Source of the DNA: Helicobacter cetorum MIT 99-5656
GTDB taxonomy: Bacteria > Campylobacterota > Campylobacteria > Campylobacterales > Helicobacteraceae
DNA: 64,000 bases
Assembly: GCF_000259275.1 (NCBI RefSeq)
Contig: NC_017735.1
Location: forward strand, 1,426,001 to 1,490,000
Reading direction: 5' to 3'
In this document: positions 36,615-45,295 of the stretch, in pieces
Position numbering within the stretch: position 1 is the first letter of the stretch
How the letters are laid out: the number at the start of each line of letters is the position of its first letter
Notes under the pieces: model-generated
Told to the model about the DNA's origin: nothing
The model's database searches: none
The model's input: only the letters and a program-made list of their open reading frames with translations
Made by a program: the position numbers and the translations under genes

Positions 36615-37928
36615 TCAGTCTAATAATAACGCTCCAAGAACCCCAAACACGATTAAAGCAAGGTTATACACCAAAAAGGTCGGCACACATGTGTCATAAA
36701 TATGATTGTGCTGATTGTCTGCATTCAACCCACAAGTAGGTCCCATGGTGCTATCACTAGCAGGTGAACCTGCATCACCTAGTGCCGCCGCTGTGCCTAT
36801 GAGTAAAATCGTAGCTTCTATGCCAAAACCTAATTTCGCACATAAAGGAACATAAAAAACAGCGATGATAGGAATGGTGCCAAAAGAAGTCCCTATCCCC
36901 ATAGTGATAAAAAGCCCTGCTACAAGCATTAAAAAGGCTCCCAAAAGCTTTCCTTGAACTAAGCTTGTAATAGAATTGACTAGACCTTCTATCGCATGCA
37001 CTTTTTGTAAAACTTCTCCAAACCCACTAGCCACCAACATCACAAAAGCGATAAACGCCATCATCTTCACGCTATCGTCCATCAAAGCATCTGTGTCTTT
37101 CCACTTAATGCCACGCCCTAGTAGCATAATGGCTAAAGCCAAAAACGCCCCTAAAGCCATAGAATCGCTCACTAACTGAATGACAAAGGCAACTGCGACA
37201 CCTATAAAAGTCAAATAATCATGGTAATTTAATTTTAATTGTGAATAATCTTGCGTGTGAAGAGACTTCTCTATGTATTTTCTAGGCTTTCTATAGAGAA
37301 CTAGAACCGCCAAGAATAGCCCAAAAACCATGGCTAATCCCGCAATCCACATCACTCCTGTAATTTGAGCTAGGCTAGTGTTTATACCATTTTGTTTTAA
37401 TTGCTCCAAAATGGTCGTTTGAAAAATCAAGCCAAAGCCCACAGGAAGAGTTAAATAAGGGGCTTGCAAGCCAAAAGTCAAAGCACAAGCCACAGCCCTT
37501 CTGTCTAACTCTAGCCTGTTCATTAAATGGAGCAATGGCGGAATCAAAATAGGAATAAATGCAATATGCACCGGCACTAAATTTTGCGAAAAACATGCAA
37601 CAAAAGCGATTAGAAAACAAAAAACCGCCCGCCTGTAATCCATCAAAGCAATGAGCTTGTTTAAAGCAATTTTAATGAGATTGCTCTTAGCAATGGCTAC
37701 GGCTAATGCCCCTAAAAGAATGTAGCTTAATGCGATGTTTAAATTACCTTTCATGCCATTTATCATCACATTAAAACTTTCTGTTAGCCCAAGTCCCCCT
37801 ATAAGCCCCGCTAATAAAGTCGCACTAATCATAGAAAGCATGACATTTAGCCTTAAAAGGCTAAGCACACACATACTGATGATAGCGATAAAGGCAGGGT
37901 TGCTCCACACAGAGCTATTTTCTAGCAT
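36615..37928 (-). CDS. Na+/H+ antiporter-like (NhaC/ion transporter superfamily) membrane protein
   Basis: 437 residues, about 11 membrane segments. AFVACFSQNLVPVHIAFIPILIPPLL and AALGDAGSPASDSTMGPTCGLNADNQHNH contain the conserved polar residues of the NhaC-like family (substrate unproven). I chose ATG 37928, which has AAGGAG six bases upstream; a TTG at 37961 would add 11 residues without a ribosome site. It is followed by the MATE gene. HP0758 counterpart. Confidence 0.82.
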   Translation of the reverse strand: MLENSSVWSNPAFIAIISMCVLSLLRLNVMLSMISATLLAGLIGGLGLTESFNVMINGMKGNLNIALSYILLGALAVAIAKSNLIKIALNKLIALMDYRRAVFCFLIAFVACFSQNLVPVHIAFIPILIPPLLHLMNRLELDRRAVACALTFGLQAPYLTLPVGFGLIFQTTILEQLKQNGINTSLAQITGVMWIAGLAMVFGLFLAVLVLYRKPRKYIEKSLHTQDYSQLKLNYHDYLTFIGVAVAFVIQLVSDSMALGAFLALAIMLLGRGIKWKDTDALMDDSVKMMAFIAFVMLVASGFGEVLQKVHAIEGLVNSITSLVQGKLLGAFLMLVAGLFITMGIGTSFGTIPIIAVFYVPLCAKLGFGIEATILLIGTAAALGDAGSPASDSTMGPTCGLNADNQHNHIYDTCVPTFLVYNLALIVFGVLGALLLD

Positions 37929-38022
37929 TTCTTGCTCCTTGTTATCTAAACTAAAGCACAAAAATGATAGAGTCTTTGTGCTTTTTTAGCACAAGAAATC
38001 ATGCTCATCTTACTTATCCCTT

Positions 38023-38904
38023 CTAGTCTGTGTAACGCTTCAATAAGTCATTATAAAAATCAATGCGTCTGTCTCTTAAAAACGGCCACATTCTCCGTAC
38101 TTCTTCGGTGCGTTCTAAATCAATTTCAGCATAAAGAATTTCTTCTTTATCGCTTGCTTTAGCTAAAAACTCCCCTTGAGACCCTACAATAAAACTAGAA
38201 CCAAAAAAAGTAATGCCCCCCTTAATCACACCGCTAGGGTCTAATTCTACCCCCACTCTATTGGTTGCAATCAAAGGCAAACCATTGGCAATCGCATGCC
38301 CTCTTTGAATGGTCTCCCATGCATTTTGCTGACGCTTTTTCTCTTCGTTAGTATCTTCTTCTAAAAACCCTATCGCACTAGGATAGATTAAGATTTCTGC
38401 CCCTTTTAGAGCCATAATCCTAGCCCCTTCTGGATACCACTGGTCCCAACACACCATAAGCCCTAATTTTCCTATGCTTGTAGTGATAGGTTCAAACCCT
38501 AAATCCCCTTGCGTGAAATAAAACTTTTCATAAAACCCAGGGTCATCAGGAATGTGCATCTTGCGATAAGTTCCAGCCACTGAGCCATCTTTTTCAAACA
38601 CAACAGCCGTGTTATGATACAGCCCTTTAGCACGCTTTTCAAACAAGGAAGTTACAAGCACCACATTAAACTTTTGAGCCAAATCGCTAAAAAAAGCCTT
38701 GTCTTCTTCAAAATACTCGCCCAGACCAAAAAACTTAGGGTCAACATTCTGACAAAAATAACTATAGGGGTGTAATTCCTGTAGCACCACTAAATTCGTG
38801 TTAGGGTGTTTTTCTATCGCTTGTTCAAGCAAATGTTTAGTGTGCTGAATGGTTTTTTCTCTAGAGCCCAAATAGGCATGCTGAAGAATACTTGCGTATA
38901 TCAT
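38023..38904 (-). CDS. aguB: Nitrilase-family amidase, probable N-carbamoylputrescine amidase
   Basis: Hydrolyses N-carbamoylputrescine to putrescine in the agmatine route (293 aa). The Glu-Lys-Cys triad is visible: VLQELHPYSYF (E43), YRKMHIPDDPGFYEKFYF (catalytic K) and LMVCWDQWYPEGARI (nucleophile C near 155). The CWDQWYPE form and the PDDPGFYEK loop are characteristic of the plant/bacterial AguB branch. ATG at 38904, 3 bp from the end of the small acidic gene. HP0757 counterpart; a broader beta-alanine synthase role has been annotated there. Confidence 0.9.
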   Translation of the reverse strand: MIYASILQHAYLGSREKTIQHTKHLLEQAIEKHPNTNLVVLQELHPYSYFCQNVDPKFFGLGEYFEEDKAFFSDLAQKFNVVLVTSLFEKRAKGLYHNTAVVFEKDGSVAGTYRKMHIPDDPGFYEKFYFTQGDLGFEPITTSIGKLGLMVCWDQWYPEGARIMALKGAEILIYPSAIGFLEEDTNEEKKRQQNAWETIQRGHAIANGLPLIATNRVGVELDPSGVIKGGITFFGSSFIVGSQGEFLAKASDKEEILYAEIDLERTEEVRRMWPFLRDRRIDFYNDLLKRYTD

Positions 38905-38907
38905 TTT

Positions 38908-39048
38908 TTACTCTTCCTCATAATCAGAGCTATAGTCTTCATAATCATCGTCATCATAGACATTCTTATAACTTTCATACTCTTCATCTTCTTCTTCAAA
39001 GCCTTCTAGCTCTTCAAACTCTTCTAATTCTTCTTCATAATCACGCAT
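38908..39048 (-). CDS. 46-residue highly acidic, tyrosine-rich protein (HP0756-like)
   Basis: Short gene between the ThiF-family gene and aguB. ATG at 39048 has AAGGAAG five bases upstream and starts two bases after the upstream stop; TAA ends three bases before the aguB ATG. The product begins MRDYEEELEEF and ends SSDYEEE. 26 of 46 residues are Asp or Glu, seven are Tyr, and there is one Lys and one Arg, giving an extreme negative charge. No membrane segment, no known motif. Tight operon spacing and a good ribosome site support real translation; function unknown. Confidence 0.75.
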   Translation of the reverse strand: MRDYEEELEEFEELEGFEEEDEEYESYKNVYDDDDYEDYSSDYEEE

Positions 39049-39050
39049 TC

Positions 39051-39728
39051 TTACTTCCTTTTATCTTTAATCATATCACAGACTACTTCACTCGCTATCT
39101 GTAGCCCAAAACTCGCCGTAACTGCATTAAAACTCCCAAGCTCTATACAATGGGGAGTCTCAGGGCTAAACACAACTTTAAAGTTTCCCTTAAAATGGCG
39201 TTTTTTTAAAAAATCTCTAAACTTCCGCCCAAATTTATCGCCATGGCTTTTCCACACGCTTCCCACTTGAATGTATTTAGGATTCAAGCGTTTAGCACTT
39301 CCCATAGAACTAATAAACTTTCCATAAGCTAAGTTCTGACATTTTATCGCTAAACTGGCTTTAATGGGCAAATCATCCATACAATCTAAAACATAATCGT
39401 ATGCCATGCAATCAAATGAAGCTAGAAACTCTTCATTTACACGCAAGTTTAGAGCTTCTATGCCCTTATACAAATCTTGTAACACCAATACCTTAGACTC
39501 CCCCACTCTTTCTGAGCCTATTTGGCGGTTTTGATTAGTAACATCAAACACATCTTTGTCTATAATAGTGATTTGGCTCACCCCCACACGATACAAAGCG
39601 TCTAATGCAAAGCCCCCAACACCCCCTACCCCACAAATAAGCACTCTTTGTGTGCGAATTTTTTCAAAATCCTTTTTAAACAACCACCTTGTGCGAGTGA
39701 ATCTATCAATCGGTTCTAAAACAGACAA
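39051..39728 (-). CDS. ThiF/MoeB/HesA-family protein, TcdA-like
   Basis: 225 residues with an E1-like adenylating fold. The nucleotide loop GVGGVGGFALDALYRVGV is near residues 33-50. TIIDKDVFDVTNQNRQ follows, and LDCMDDLPIKASLA is the metal/nucleotide-contact stretch. Length and GSFNAVTASFGLQIAS favour the TcdA/CsdL group (cyclic t6A formation in tRNA) rather than MoeB or ThiF. Start is TTG at 39728 with AAAGG seven bases upstream. HP0755 counterpart; assignment to TcdA is inference. Confidence 0.8.
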   Translation of the reverse strand: MSVLEPIDRFTRTRWLFKKDFEKIRTQRVLICGVGGVGGFALDALYRVGVSQITIIDKDVFDVTNQNRQIGSERVGESKVLVLQDLYKGIEALNLRVNEEFLASFDCMAYDYVLDCMDDLPIKASLAIKCQNLAYGKFISSMGSAKRLNPKYIQVGSVWKSHGDKFGRKFRDFLKKRHFKGNFKVVFSPETPHCIELGSFNAVTASFGLQIASEVVCDMIKDKRK

Positions 39729-39779
39729 CTTTTAGCCTTTAGTTAAATTAGGCTTTATTGTAGCGTAGTTTAAAAAAAC

Positions 39780-40025
39780 CTAAGACAAAAATTTTTGAAT
39801 TTTTTTGGCTTTAGCCATTTGTAGTTGCAAGGTGTCTCTCTCTTTTTTCAATAACTCAATGCTTTGGGCTATCATTTCCTTAAGGCTCAAAAGCGTGTCT
39901 AAATCTAAGTGCTGGAGTTGCTCCAAAGAAAGGCGTTCTATTAATAGAAAAGCTTGTTGAGAGTCTTGCTTTAAAAGGGCGATTTTAAAAGAATCTAATA
40001 AGATTTCAGGCTCAAGCGAGTTCAT
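39780..40025 (-). CDS. Small helical protein after fliS (FliT-like position)
   Basis: 81 residues, predicted almost entirely helical, with a charged C-terminal coiled coil (KKERDTLQLQMAKAKK). It begins 14 bp inside fliS and belongs to the flaG-fliD-fliS operon, the place where a FliT-like flagellar export chaperone is encoded in many bacteria. Similarity to FliT is only structural and positional as far as I can see. HP0754 counterpart. Confidence 0.65.
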   Translation of the reverse strand: MNSLEPEILLDSFKIALLKQDSQQAFLLIERLSLEQLQHLDLDTLLSLKEMIAQSIELLKKERDTLQLQMAKAKKIQKFLS

Positions 40026-40392
40026 CAGAATGGATTTCTCTCCATGCTTCTAATAACCCCTTGGCCACATTTAACACCAAATCAATCTTACTTGCATCAT
40101 TTTCAACATTTGCTTGAGTCAAAACCTTAATTTGATGGGTGTATAACCCTGTAAGATACACCGCAACTTCCCCACCCCTTTCATAATCTAAGATATTCAA
40201 CAACTCCGTGAAAATATCTGTAACTTTGTTAATATAATAAATTTTCTTTTCAATATCTTCGCTCTCAATGTAGCGTTTCGCTTGTGAAGCAAATTTCAAA
40301 ATCCCTTCATAAAGCATTTCAATGAGTTTCGCCGGAGACTCCACACTCACTCTATTGTGCTGGTAAGCTTGGTAAGCATTAGCATATCGCAT
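40012..40392 (-). CDS. fliS: Flagellar export chaperone FliS
   Basis: 126 residues; binds flagellin C-termini and prevents premature polymerisation in the cytosol. The N-terminus MRYANAYQAYQHNRVSVESPAKLIEMLYEG contains the conserved Y-x-x-N/Q pattern and LIxMLYEG of FliS (shown here only in part as landmark). DIFTELLNILDYERGGEVA is the second hallmark. ATG at 40392, 62 bp after fliD. Confidence 0.95.
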   Translation of the reverse strand: MRYANAYQAYQHNRVSVESPAKLIEMLYEGILKFASQAKRYIESEDIEKKIYYINKVTDIFTELLNILDYERGGEVAVYLTGLYTHQIKVLTQANVENDASKIDLVLNVAKGLLEAWREIHSDELA

Positions 40393-40453
40393 GATATTTG
40401 TCCTTTATCCTTTAAAATTTTAATTTTTCTTTAATTCTCTCTTAACTCTGCCT

Positions 40454-42511
40454 TTAATTCTTTTTGGCAGCCGCTTGGTCAATCATCATTTGCACAGAAT
40501 TGAATTTTTGATTCGCCTTAGAAATTTGGCTGTCATAAGCTGCAAAACGCTCCGCCATGATGTCATAACGAGTTTTTAAAAGCTCTTGAGCGTTTTCTTT
40601 GTCTTTAGCTAAGCTTTTAGCATCTCTATCTAAGGAATCTTCATAAATCTTCAATTTAGCATTCCCCCCATCTATGAGATTAGCCACCACTTGATTAAAC
40701 TTGGAAAAAATGCCTTCTTGATGGACTTCTCTACCCCCCATATCCTTACTATCACTCCCATAGAAAAAATCTTGAGTCGCTTTAGGGTCAGAGTTTAAAG
40801 CACTCGCTAATTTGGCTTCATCTAAATTCATTGTGCCTTTATCGTCTAAACTAAGCCCATACTTCATCAAGCTTTCCACCCCACTATCAGTATGCACACT
40901 ATAAGAAAACACATTATTAAGCGATGAGCGAATCGTACGAATATCGCCCACACCATTAAAAATCCCAGCGATTTTTGTATCAGGGTCATAACGAGTGTCT
41001 TCATCTAGCTTAGGAATAAGCTCATTATAGGCTTTTACAAACTCAGTAATGCTGTCTATTATGGCTTGATTATCCCTACTCACGCTAATAATGGCAGGTT
41101 TATTAGGCTCTGTGGTTTGTTGCAAGGTGATATTAACCCCACTAATCACATCATTAACCTCATTAGTAGGGCGTGTGATACTCACACCATTATAAGTAAA
41201 TTCTGAATCACTCGCTCTTTGTAAAATTTTCGATATAAAAAGCTTGTCCTGTGAAGCTTCATAAGTTTGTGTAATGCCAGCACTCAAACCTAAATCTTTC
41301 AAATGAGTTTTGCCTAAGATATCATTGCCCTTGATAGTTAGCACCCCACTTGCAGCATTAATCACAAGCTTACCTTCTGAATCTTTAAAAGCACTCAAGC
41401 CTTCCTTAGAATTAATGGCTTGAATAATAGCGTCTGTATTTTGCTCGCTAGTGTTATCTTCACTCGTTAGAGTGGCTAAATCTAGTGCTTGGTCATTCAA
41501 GCTAATAACACCTTCTAGCTTGCCCTCTTTTATCGTGCGTGTGCCTTTAAGCAAGTCATTTTCTTGGGTTTTAGTTTGTAAAAACCCTAGCTCTTTAGCC
41601 TTGCTCCCTTTAATCTCAATCACTCCCCCACGCCTATCATTAATCATTAAAGAATCCCCACCATGAAGAATATCTACAGAAATATCCCCATTAGCGATTA
41701 AATCTTTAAAATTAGGGTCATTTTGCAAAGCAAGTTGTAAAGCCTTTTGAATCGCAACATTCTTTTGCTTAATAGAAGAGCTTTCAGGAATTTCTAGCAC
41801 AATAGGAACTTCATGCATTTTTCCATCAGCACCTTTCACATTCAAACTCACATCACTTTTTCCAGCTTCATCAACCCCCAAAGAAAGGGCATTTGTGTTA
41901 TTGAGTGTTGATTGAATATGCGAGCCAAAATAGACACGATTATCTTCGCCGGTATTTTTGGTGTTTAACATGAGCTGGTAAGGATTATTCCCGCCTGTTT
42001 TCATCACAATACCCATCACTGCACCATTTGTAGCGTCTGTAATACTTTGAGCCACATCACCCAAAGTCATCCCTGCCTTAATATCAATAGCGTAATCCTT
42101 GTTTTGCGTATAGAACTTGAGCGTGGTATCTACTTGGCTAAAGACATCATCTCTTGAAGAAAACTTCGCCCCTAATTCATTAATATCACCCTGTGCTAAA
42201 TTTTGCACATCTATTTTAATATCCTGGATAGGCACGCCAGCACCCACGCTCGCACTCAACGCACCTCCTGTAACATTGCTTTTCCTACCGATATAGGTGG
42301 AGTAGTCCGAAAGCGTTTTGATAGGGCTTTTAAGAGCTGAAAGAAGCGTTTTAATCTCTACAAGGGCTTTTTGCTTTTCAACATTTTGCTCCATTTTCTT
42401 ATCTAATGGTGCGATTAAAGTTTTTTCATCGGCACTCTTAAGCTTATCAATCACATCGTAATTCAAAACCTTACTGCCAAGCCCTAACGAGCTTAATGAA
42501 CCTATTGCCAT
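40454..42511 (-). CDS. fliD: Flagellar filament cap protein FliD (hook-associated protein 2)
   Basis: Secreted cap that guides flagellin polymerisation at the filament tip (685 aa). The N-terminus MAIGSLSSLGLGSKVLNYDV and the C-terminal coiled coil (DSQISKANQKFNSVQMMIDQ) are the D0/D1 parts; the middle is the variable D2/D3 domain. From memory it is very similar in length and sequence to the H. pylori protein. ATG at 42511 follows AAAGGTGATGG. It is in the flaG-fliD-fliS operon. Confidence 0.97.
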   Translation of the reverse strand: MAIGSLSSLGLGSKVLNYDVIDKLKSADEKTLIAPLDKKMEQNVEKQKALVEIKTLLSALKSPIKTLSDYSTYIGRKSNVTGGALSASVGAGVPIQDIKIDVQNLAQGDINELGAKFSSRDDVFSQVDTTLKFYTQNKDYAIDIKAGMTLGDVAQSITDATNGAVMGIVMKTGGNNPYQLMLNTKNTGEDNRVYFGSHIQSTLNNTNALSLGVDEAGKSDVSLNVKGADGKMHEVPIVLEIPESSSIKQKNVAIQKALQLALQNDPNFKDLIANGDISVDILHGGDSLMINDRRGGVIEIKGSKAKELGFLQTKTQENDLLKGTRTIKEGKLEGVISLNDQALDLATLTSEDNTSEQNTDAIIQAINSKEGLSAFKDSEGKLVINAASGVLTIKGNDILGKTHLKDLGLSAGITQTYEASQDKLFISKILQRASDSEFTYNGVSITRPTNEVNDVISGVNITLQQTTEPNKPAIISVSRDNQAIIDSITEFVKAYNELIPKLDEDTRYDPDTKIAGIFNGVGDIRTIRSSLNNVFSYSVHTDSGVESLMKYGLSLDDKGTMNLDEAKLASALNSDPKATQDFFYGSDSKDMGGREVHQEGIFSKFNQVVANLIDGGNAKLKIYEDSLDRDAKSLAKDKENAQELLKTRYDIMAERFAAYDSQISKANQKFNSVQMMIDQAAAKKN

Positions 42512-42541
42512 ACCATCACCTTTAAACTTTCAAAATTTTGA

Positions 42542-42901
42542 CTAGCCCTTCTTGTCAAAAATAATCCCTATCACATCACGCATTCTTTGCATAAGCTCCA
42601 CGGCTTCTTTAGAAGGAATCTCTCTTAGCACCTTGCCTCCATTAGCGTCTTTAACTGAAACCACCAAGCCCTTAATCTCATCGTTGTAGCTAAAATCAAT
42701 ATCCGTTCCAATACGCTTCATCTCTTCATTCAAACGCTCACTCAATAACTCCAGCTTAGGCTTGTATTGCTCAGGTTCTATAGCCATTTTAGACTCATCT
42801 AAAGCACTCGCACGATTGACTTGACCCACATGCGTTGTTTGAATTCTCGCCTGAGAGACACCAGAAACCCCGCGAACATCTCCTTGAATTTCACTTATCA
42901 T
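42542..42901 (-). CDS. flaG: Flagellar protein FlaG
   Basis: 119 residues. The C-terminal core LNEEMKRIGTDIDFSYNDEIKGLVVSVKDANGGKVLREIPSKE (shown as landmark segments IDFSYNDE and VLREIPSKE) matches FlaG, which affects filament length. I chose ATG 42901, with GGAGG ten bases upstream; an upstream non-ATG start at 42934 would place the ribosome site within the gene and is unlikely. First gene of the sigma-28-type operon. Confidence 0.93.
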   Translation of the reverse strand: MISEIQGDVRGVSGVSQARIQTTHVGQVNRASALDESKMAIEPEQYKPKLELLSERLNEEMKRIGTDIDFSYNDEIKGLVVSVKDANGGKVLREIPSKEAVELMQRMRDVIGIIFDKKG

Positions 42902-42978
42902 TGTATAAGAACCTCCAAATCTCTTAATACTCACAAATTATTTAAATTTTGTTTTATAGTATAAATATTCTACGCTAA

Positions 42979-43006
42979 ATATCGGCAAAAGATTATTTTT
43001 TTGTTA
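42979..43006 (-). promoter_or_regulatory. Sigma-28 (FliA)-type promoter for flaG-fliD-fliS
   Basis: Read on the minus strand: TAAC at 43006-43003, a 16-base spacer, then GCCGATAT at 42986-42979. This fits the FliA consensus (TAAA, 15-16 bases, GCCGATAA). The inferred start is near 42971, giving a leader of about 70 bases before the flaG ATG. Flagellar late-gene control by FliA is established in Helicobacter; use of this site is inferred. Confidence 0.7.
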
Positions 43007-43104
43007 AGCAAAACTAAAACACACCACGACTCAAGGAAGGATTTACCCCCCCCTTGTGCGTTTATTTTTGGCATTGATTATTGATTATGACAGAGCAATA
43101 ACAC

Positions 43105-44697
43105 TTATTGTCTAAGCGTAGCCGTAGTCTTAAAACGATTTTCTCGCACCACTTGCACGCCTACTTCGCCCACATACTGAGTATTCTCTTCTATCTTTTT
43201 GGCAATTTTCCTAGCGATAATAGGAACTTGATTATCCCTGACCTGACTGGATTTTACAATCACTCTTAATTCTCGCCCACTCTCCATTGCATACGCCTTT
43301 TCAACCCCCTCAAACTCTAGGGCAATTTCTTCTAAAATTTGCATGCGTTTAGCGTATTCTTCATCGCTCTTTCTTCTTGCACCAGGGCGTCCTGCAGAAA
43401 GAGCGTCTGCAGCACACACACTCGCACACTCTATGCTCATTATCTCTTCATGCCCATGGTGAGCATAAATCGCATTAATCACTACAGGGTCTTCTTTATT
43501 ACGCTTACACACCTCAACCCCCAAACTCACATGGTCTCTCCCAAGCTCTTGTGTGAGCGCCTTACCTATATCATGCAAAATACCTGCCCGTCTAGCAAGT
43601 TTTTTATCCCCCCCTAGCTGCTCTGCAATCAACCCTGCCAGAAAGGCGACTTCTTTAGAATGCTGTAAGGCATTTTGCCCAAAGCTAGAGCGATAACGCA
43701 TTTTGCCTAGTAAGATTTTAAGCTCATCCTCCATAGCTCCAAGCTCTAGTTCTAACACCACACCATGCCCTTCAGAAAGCAAGTTTTTCTCCATGTTGTG
43801 CGAAACTCTTTCATACACTTCTTCAATGCGATGGGGCTGGATACGCCCATCTTCTACTAAAATCTTAAGCGTCTCACTCGCCACTTCACGCCGATAAATA
43901 TTAAAGCTAGAAAGATATACTTCGCTATAATCTTCGCTAAATTCTATATCCACCCCACTAATCTTTTTAAAAGTCTCAATATTTTTCCCATCTTTTCCTA
44001 TCACACGACCGATATATTCTGTGCAAGGCAAGACAATGCGACTAATCAAATTCTCTGTAGCATAATTACCAGCAAAGCGAGCTGTTGCTTCTGCTAAAAT
44101 CTCATACGATTTTTTCTTGCTCTCTTCTTTGGCTTCCTTTTCATAACGCCTAATCAAAGCGCTTTTTTGTGCCTCTAGCTCTTCTTCTAGTTGCTCTAAT
44201 ACCATGTCTTTGACTTCATCTTTGGTATAAGCCATATAATTTAACATCACATCTAACGCTTTTGCTTGAGTCTCTTTACAAGCCCTAACTTGCTCTTTAG
44301 TTTTTTCTTTTTCTTTTTCTAAAAGTTTTCGCTCTTTTTCAAGCTCTTTCTTTTCTTTTTCTAAATAGCGTCTCTCATCTCTTGCAAATTCTTTGTATTG
44401 CGCTTCCACATGCCTTAAATGAGCTTCTTTCTTGTCAAAATTAGTTTTGAGCTGAAGATTTTTATTTTCATATTGTTGCTTCAATTGAAATTCTAGGTTT
44501 TTCATACGCATTTCTTCAGCTTCCACAAAAGATTTGGCTTGAAATTCCATTAATTTAGCCTTAGCTGATGCACTCTTTAAAAGGGCTTGCCCTTTAGCAT
44601 GATAAATCCTTTTCATCACATAATACACGACTAAGGCGCTGATTAAACATGCAACAACGACTTCTAATGAAACATAAATTAATCCGCTGTGACCCAT
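43105..44697 (-). CDS. rny: Ribonuclease Y
   Basis: Membrane-anchored endoribonuclease initiating mRNA decay (530 aa). It has an N-terminal membrane helix (LIYVSLEVVVACLISALVVYYVM), a long coiled coil (about 35-200), a KH domain (GRVIGKDGKNIETFKKISGVDIEF near 228-250), and an HD domain with HDIGKAL near 372 holding the metal-binding His-Asp. ATG at 44697 lies inside the end of the cyclo-ligase gene, with AAAAAGGAAC upstream (104-bp overlap). HP0760 counterpart. Confidence 0.96.
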   Translation of the reverse strand: MGHSGLIYVSLEVVVACLISALVVYYVMKRIYHAKGQALLKSASAKAKLMEFQAKSFVEAEEMRMKNLEFQLKQQYENKNLQLKTNFDKKEAHLRHVEAQYKEFARDERRYLEKEKKELEKERKLLEKEKEKTKEQVRACKETQAKALDVMLNYMAYTKDEVKDMVLEQLEEELEAQKSALIRRYEKEAKEESKKKSYEILAEATARFAGNYATENLISRIVLPCTEYIGRVIGKDGKNIETFKKISGVDIEFSEDYSEVYLSSFNIYRREVASETLKILVEDGRIQPHRIEEVYERVSHNMEKNLLSEGHGVVLELELGAMEDELKILLGKMRYRSSFGQNALQHSKEVAFLAGLIAEQLGGDKKLARRAGILHDIGKALTQELGRDHVSLGVEVCKRNKEDPVVINAIYAHHGHEEIMSIECASVCAADALSAGRPGARRKSDEEYAKRMQILEEIALEFEGVEKAYAMESGRELRVIVKSSQVRDNQVPIIARKIAKKIEENTQYVGEVGVQVVRENRFKTTATLRQ

Positions 44698-45265
44698 AAT
44701 GTTCCTTTTTGCAATTCTTCATAACGATACGAGCATTCACATAAAGATTCGCTTCAATATCATAGGCGTTTGTAAGAACGCCATCAGCCATCGCTAATTC
44801 CCTACTCACAAACACCACCAAAGGGCGTTTTCGTTGCTTTTTGAGTAGTTCTGGCAAGCTTCTATCATACATACCCAGTCCAAAACCCACACGCCTAAAG
44901 CTTTTGTCCATTCCTAGAATAGGCACAACCACACAATCTAACTCTTGCTTATACAAATAAGAGAGTCTTGGCTCATCAAACAATCCCAAACGCCTTAAGG
45001 GCAACCTAAAAGGTGCAATACTAAAACGCTCTTTGGAAATGTTAGCACCCTTTTTTAAGCTTTGGGGCAACCACACACGCTTACGCCTTTGTCTTAACCT
45101 AATAATCAAGGGCAATATATCAAGCTCATGCTCTAAAGGGCTATACAACAAAATATTTTTATAACTCTTAAGTTTTAGAAACAAAAGCCTACAAGCTAGT
45201 TTGTCTCTAGTTGCTCTAGCCTTTTTCAAGCGTTCTTTACAAAAATCTCTAAAAATCGCTTTAAT
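44594..45265 (-). CDS. 5-formyltetrahydrofolate cyclo-ligase, probable AUU start
   Basis: ATP-dependent folate-salvage enzyme converting 5-formyl-THF to 5,10-methenyl-THF. Motifs: ILLYSPLEHELDI (early), VVVPILGMDKSFRRVGFGLGMYDRSL (the G-x-G-x-G-x-YDR active-site block). The first canonical start (TTG 45229) would remove the family N-terminus. The frame continues upstream as IKAIFRDFCKERLKKA, typical of this family, back to an ATT at 45265-45263 preceded by AAGGA with an 8-base spacer; I therefore place the start there (223 aa). The last ~40 residues overlap rny and look unrelated to the family. HP0761 counterpart. Confidence 0.78.
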   Translation of the reverse strand: MKAIFRDFCKERLKKARATRDKLACRLLFLKLKSYKNILLYSPLEHELDILPLIIRLRQRRKRVWLPQSLKKGANISKERFSIAPFRLPLRRLGLFDEPRLSYLYKQELDCVVVPILGMDKSFRRVGFGLGMYDRSLPELLKKQRKRPLVVFVSRELAMADGVLTNAYDIEANLYVNARIVMKNCKKEHYGSQRINLCFIRSRCCMFNQRLSRVLCDEKDLSC

Positions 45266-45295
45266 GGTTATATTCCTTAGATTTTAAACTTAGAT

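Noticed and set aside
42902-42934. Longer flaG start at 42934
   Set aside because: The clear GGAGG site precedes the ATG at 42901, and the extension would place it inside the coding sequence.
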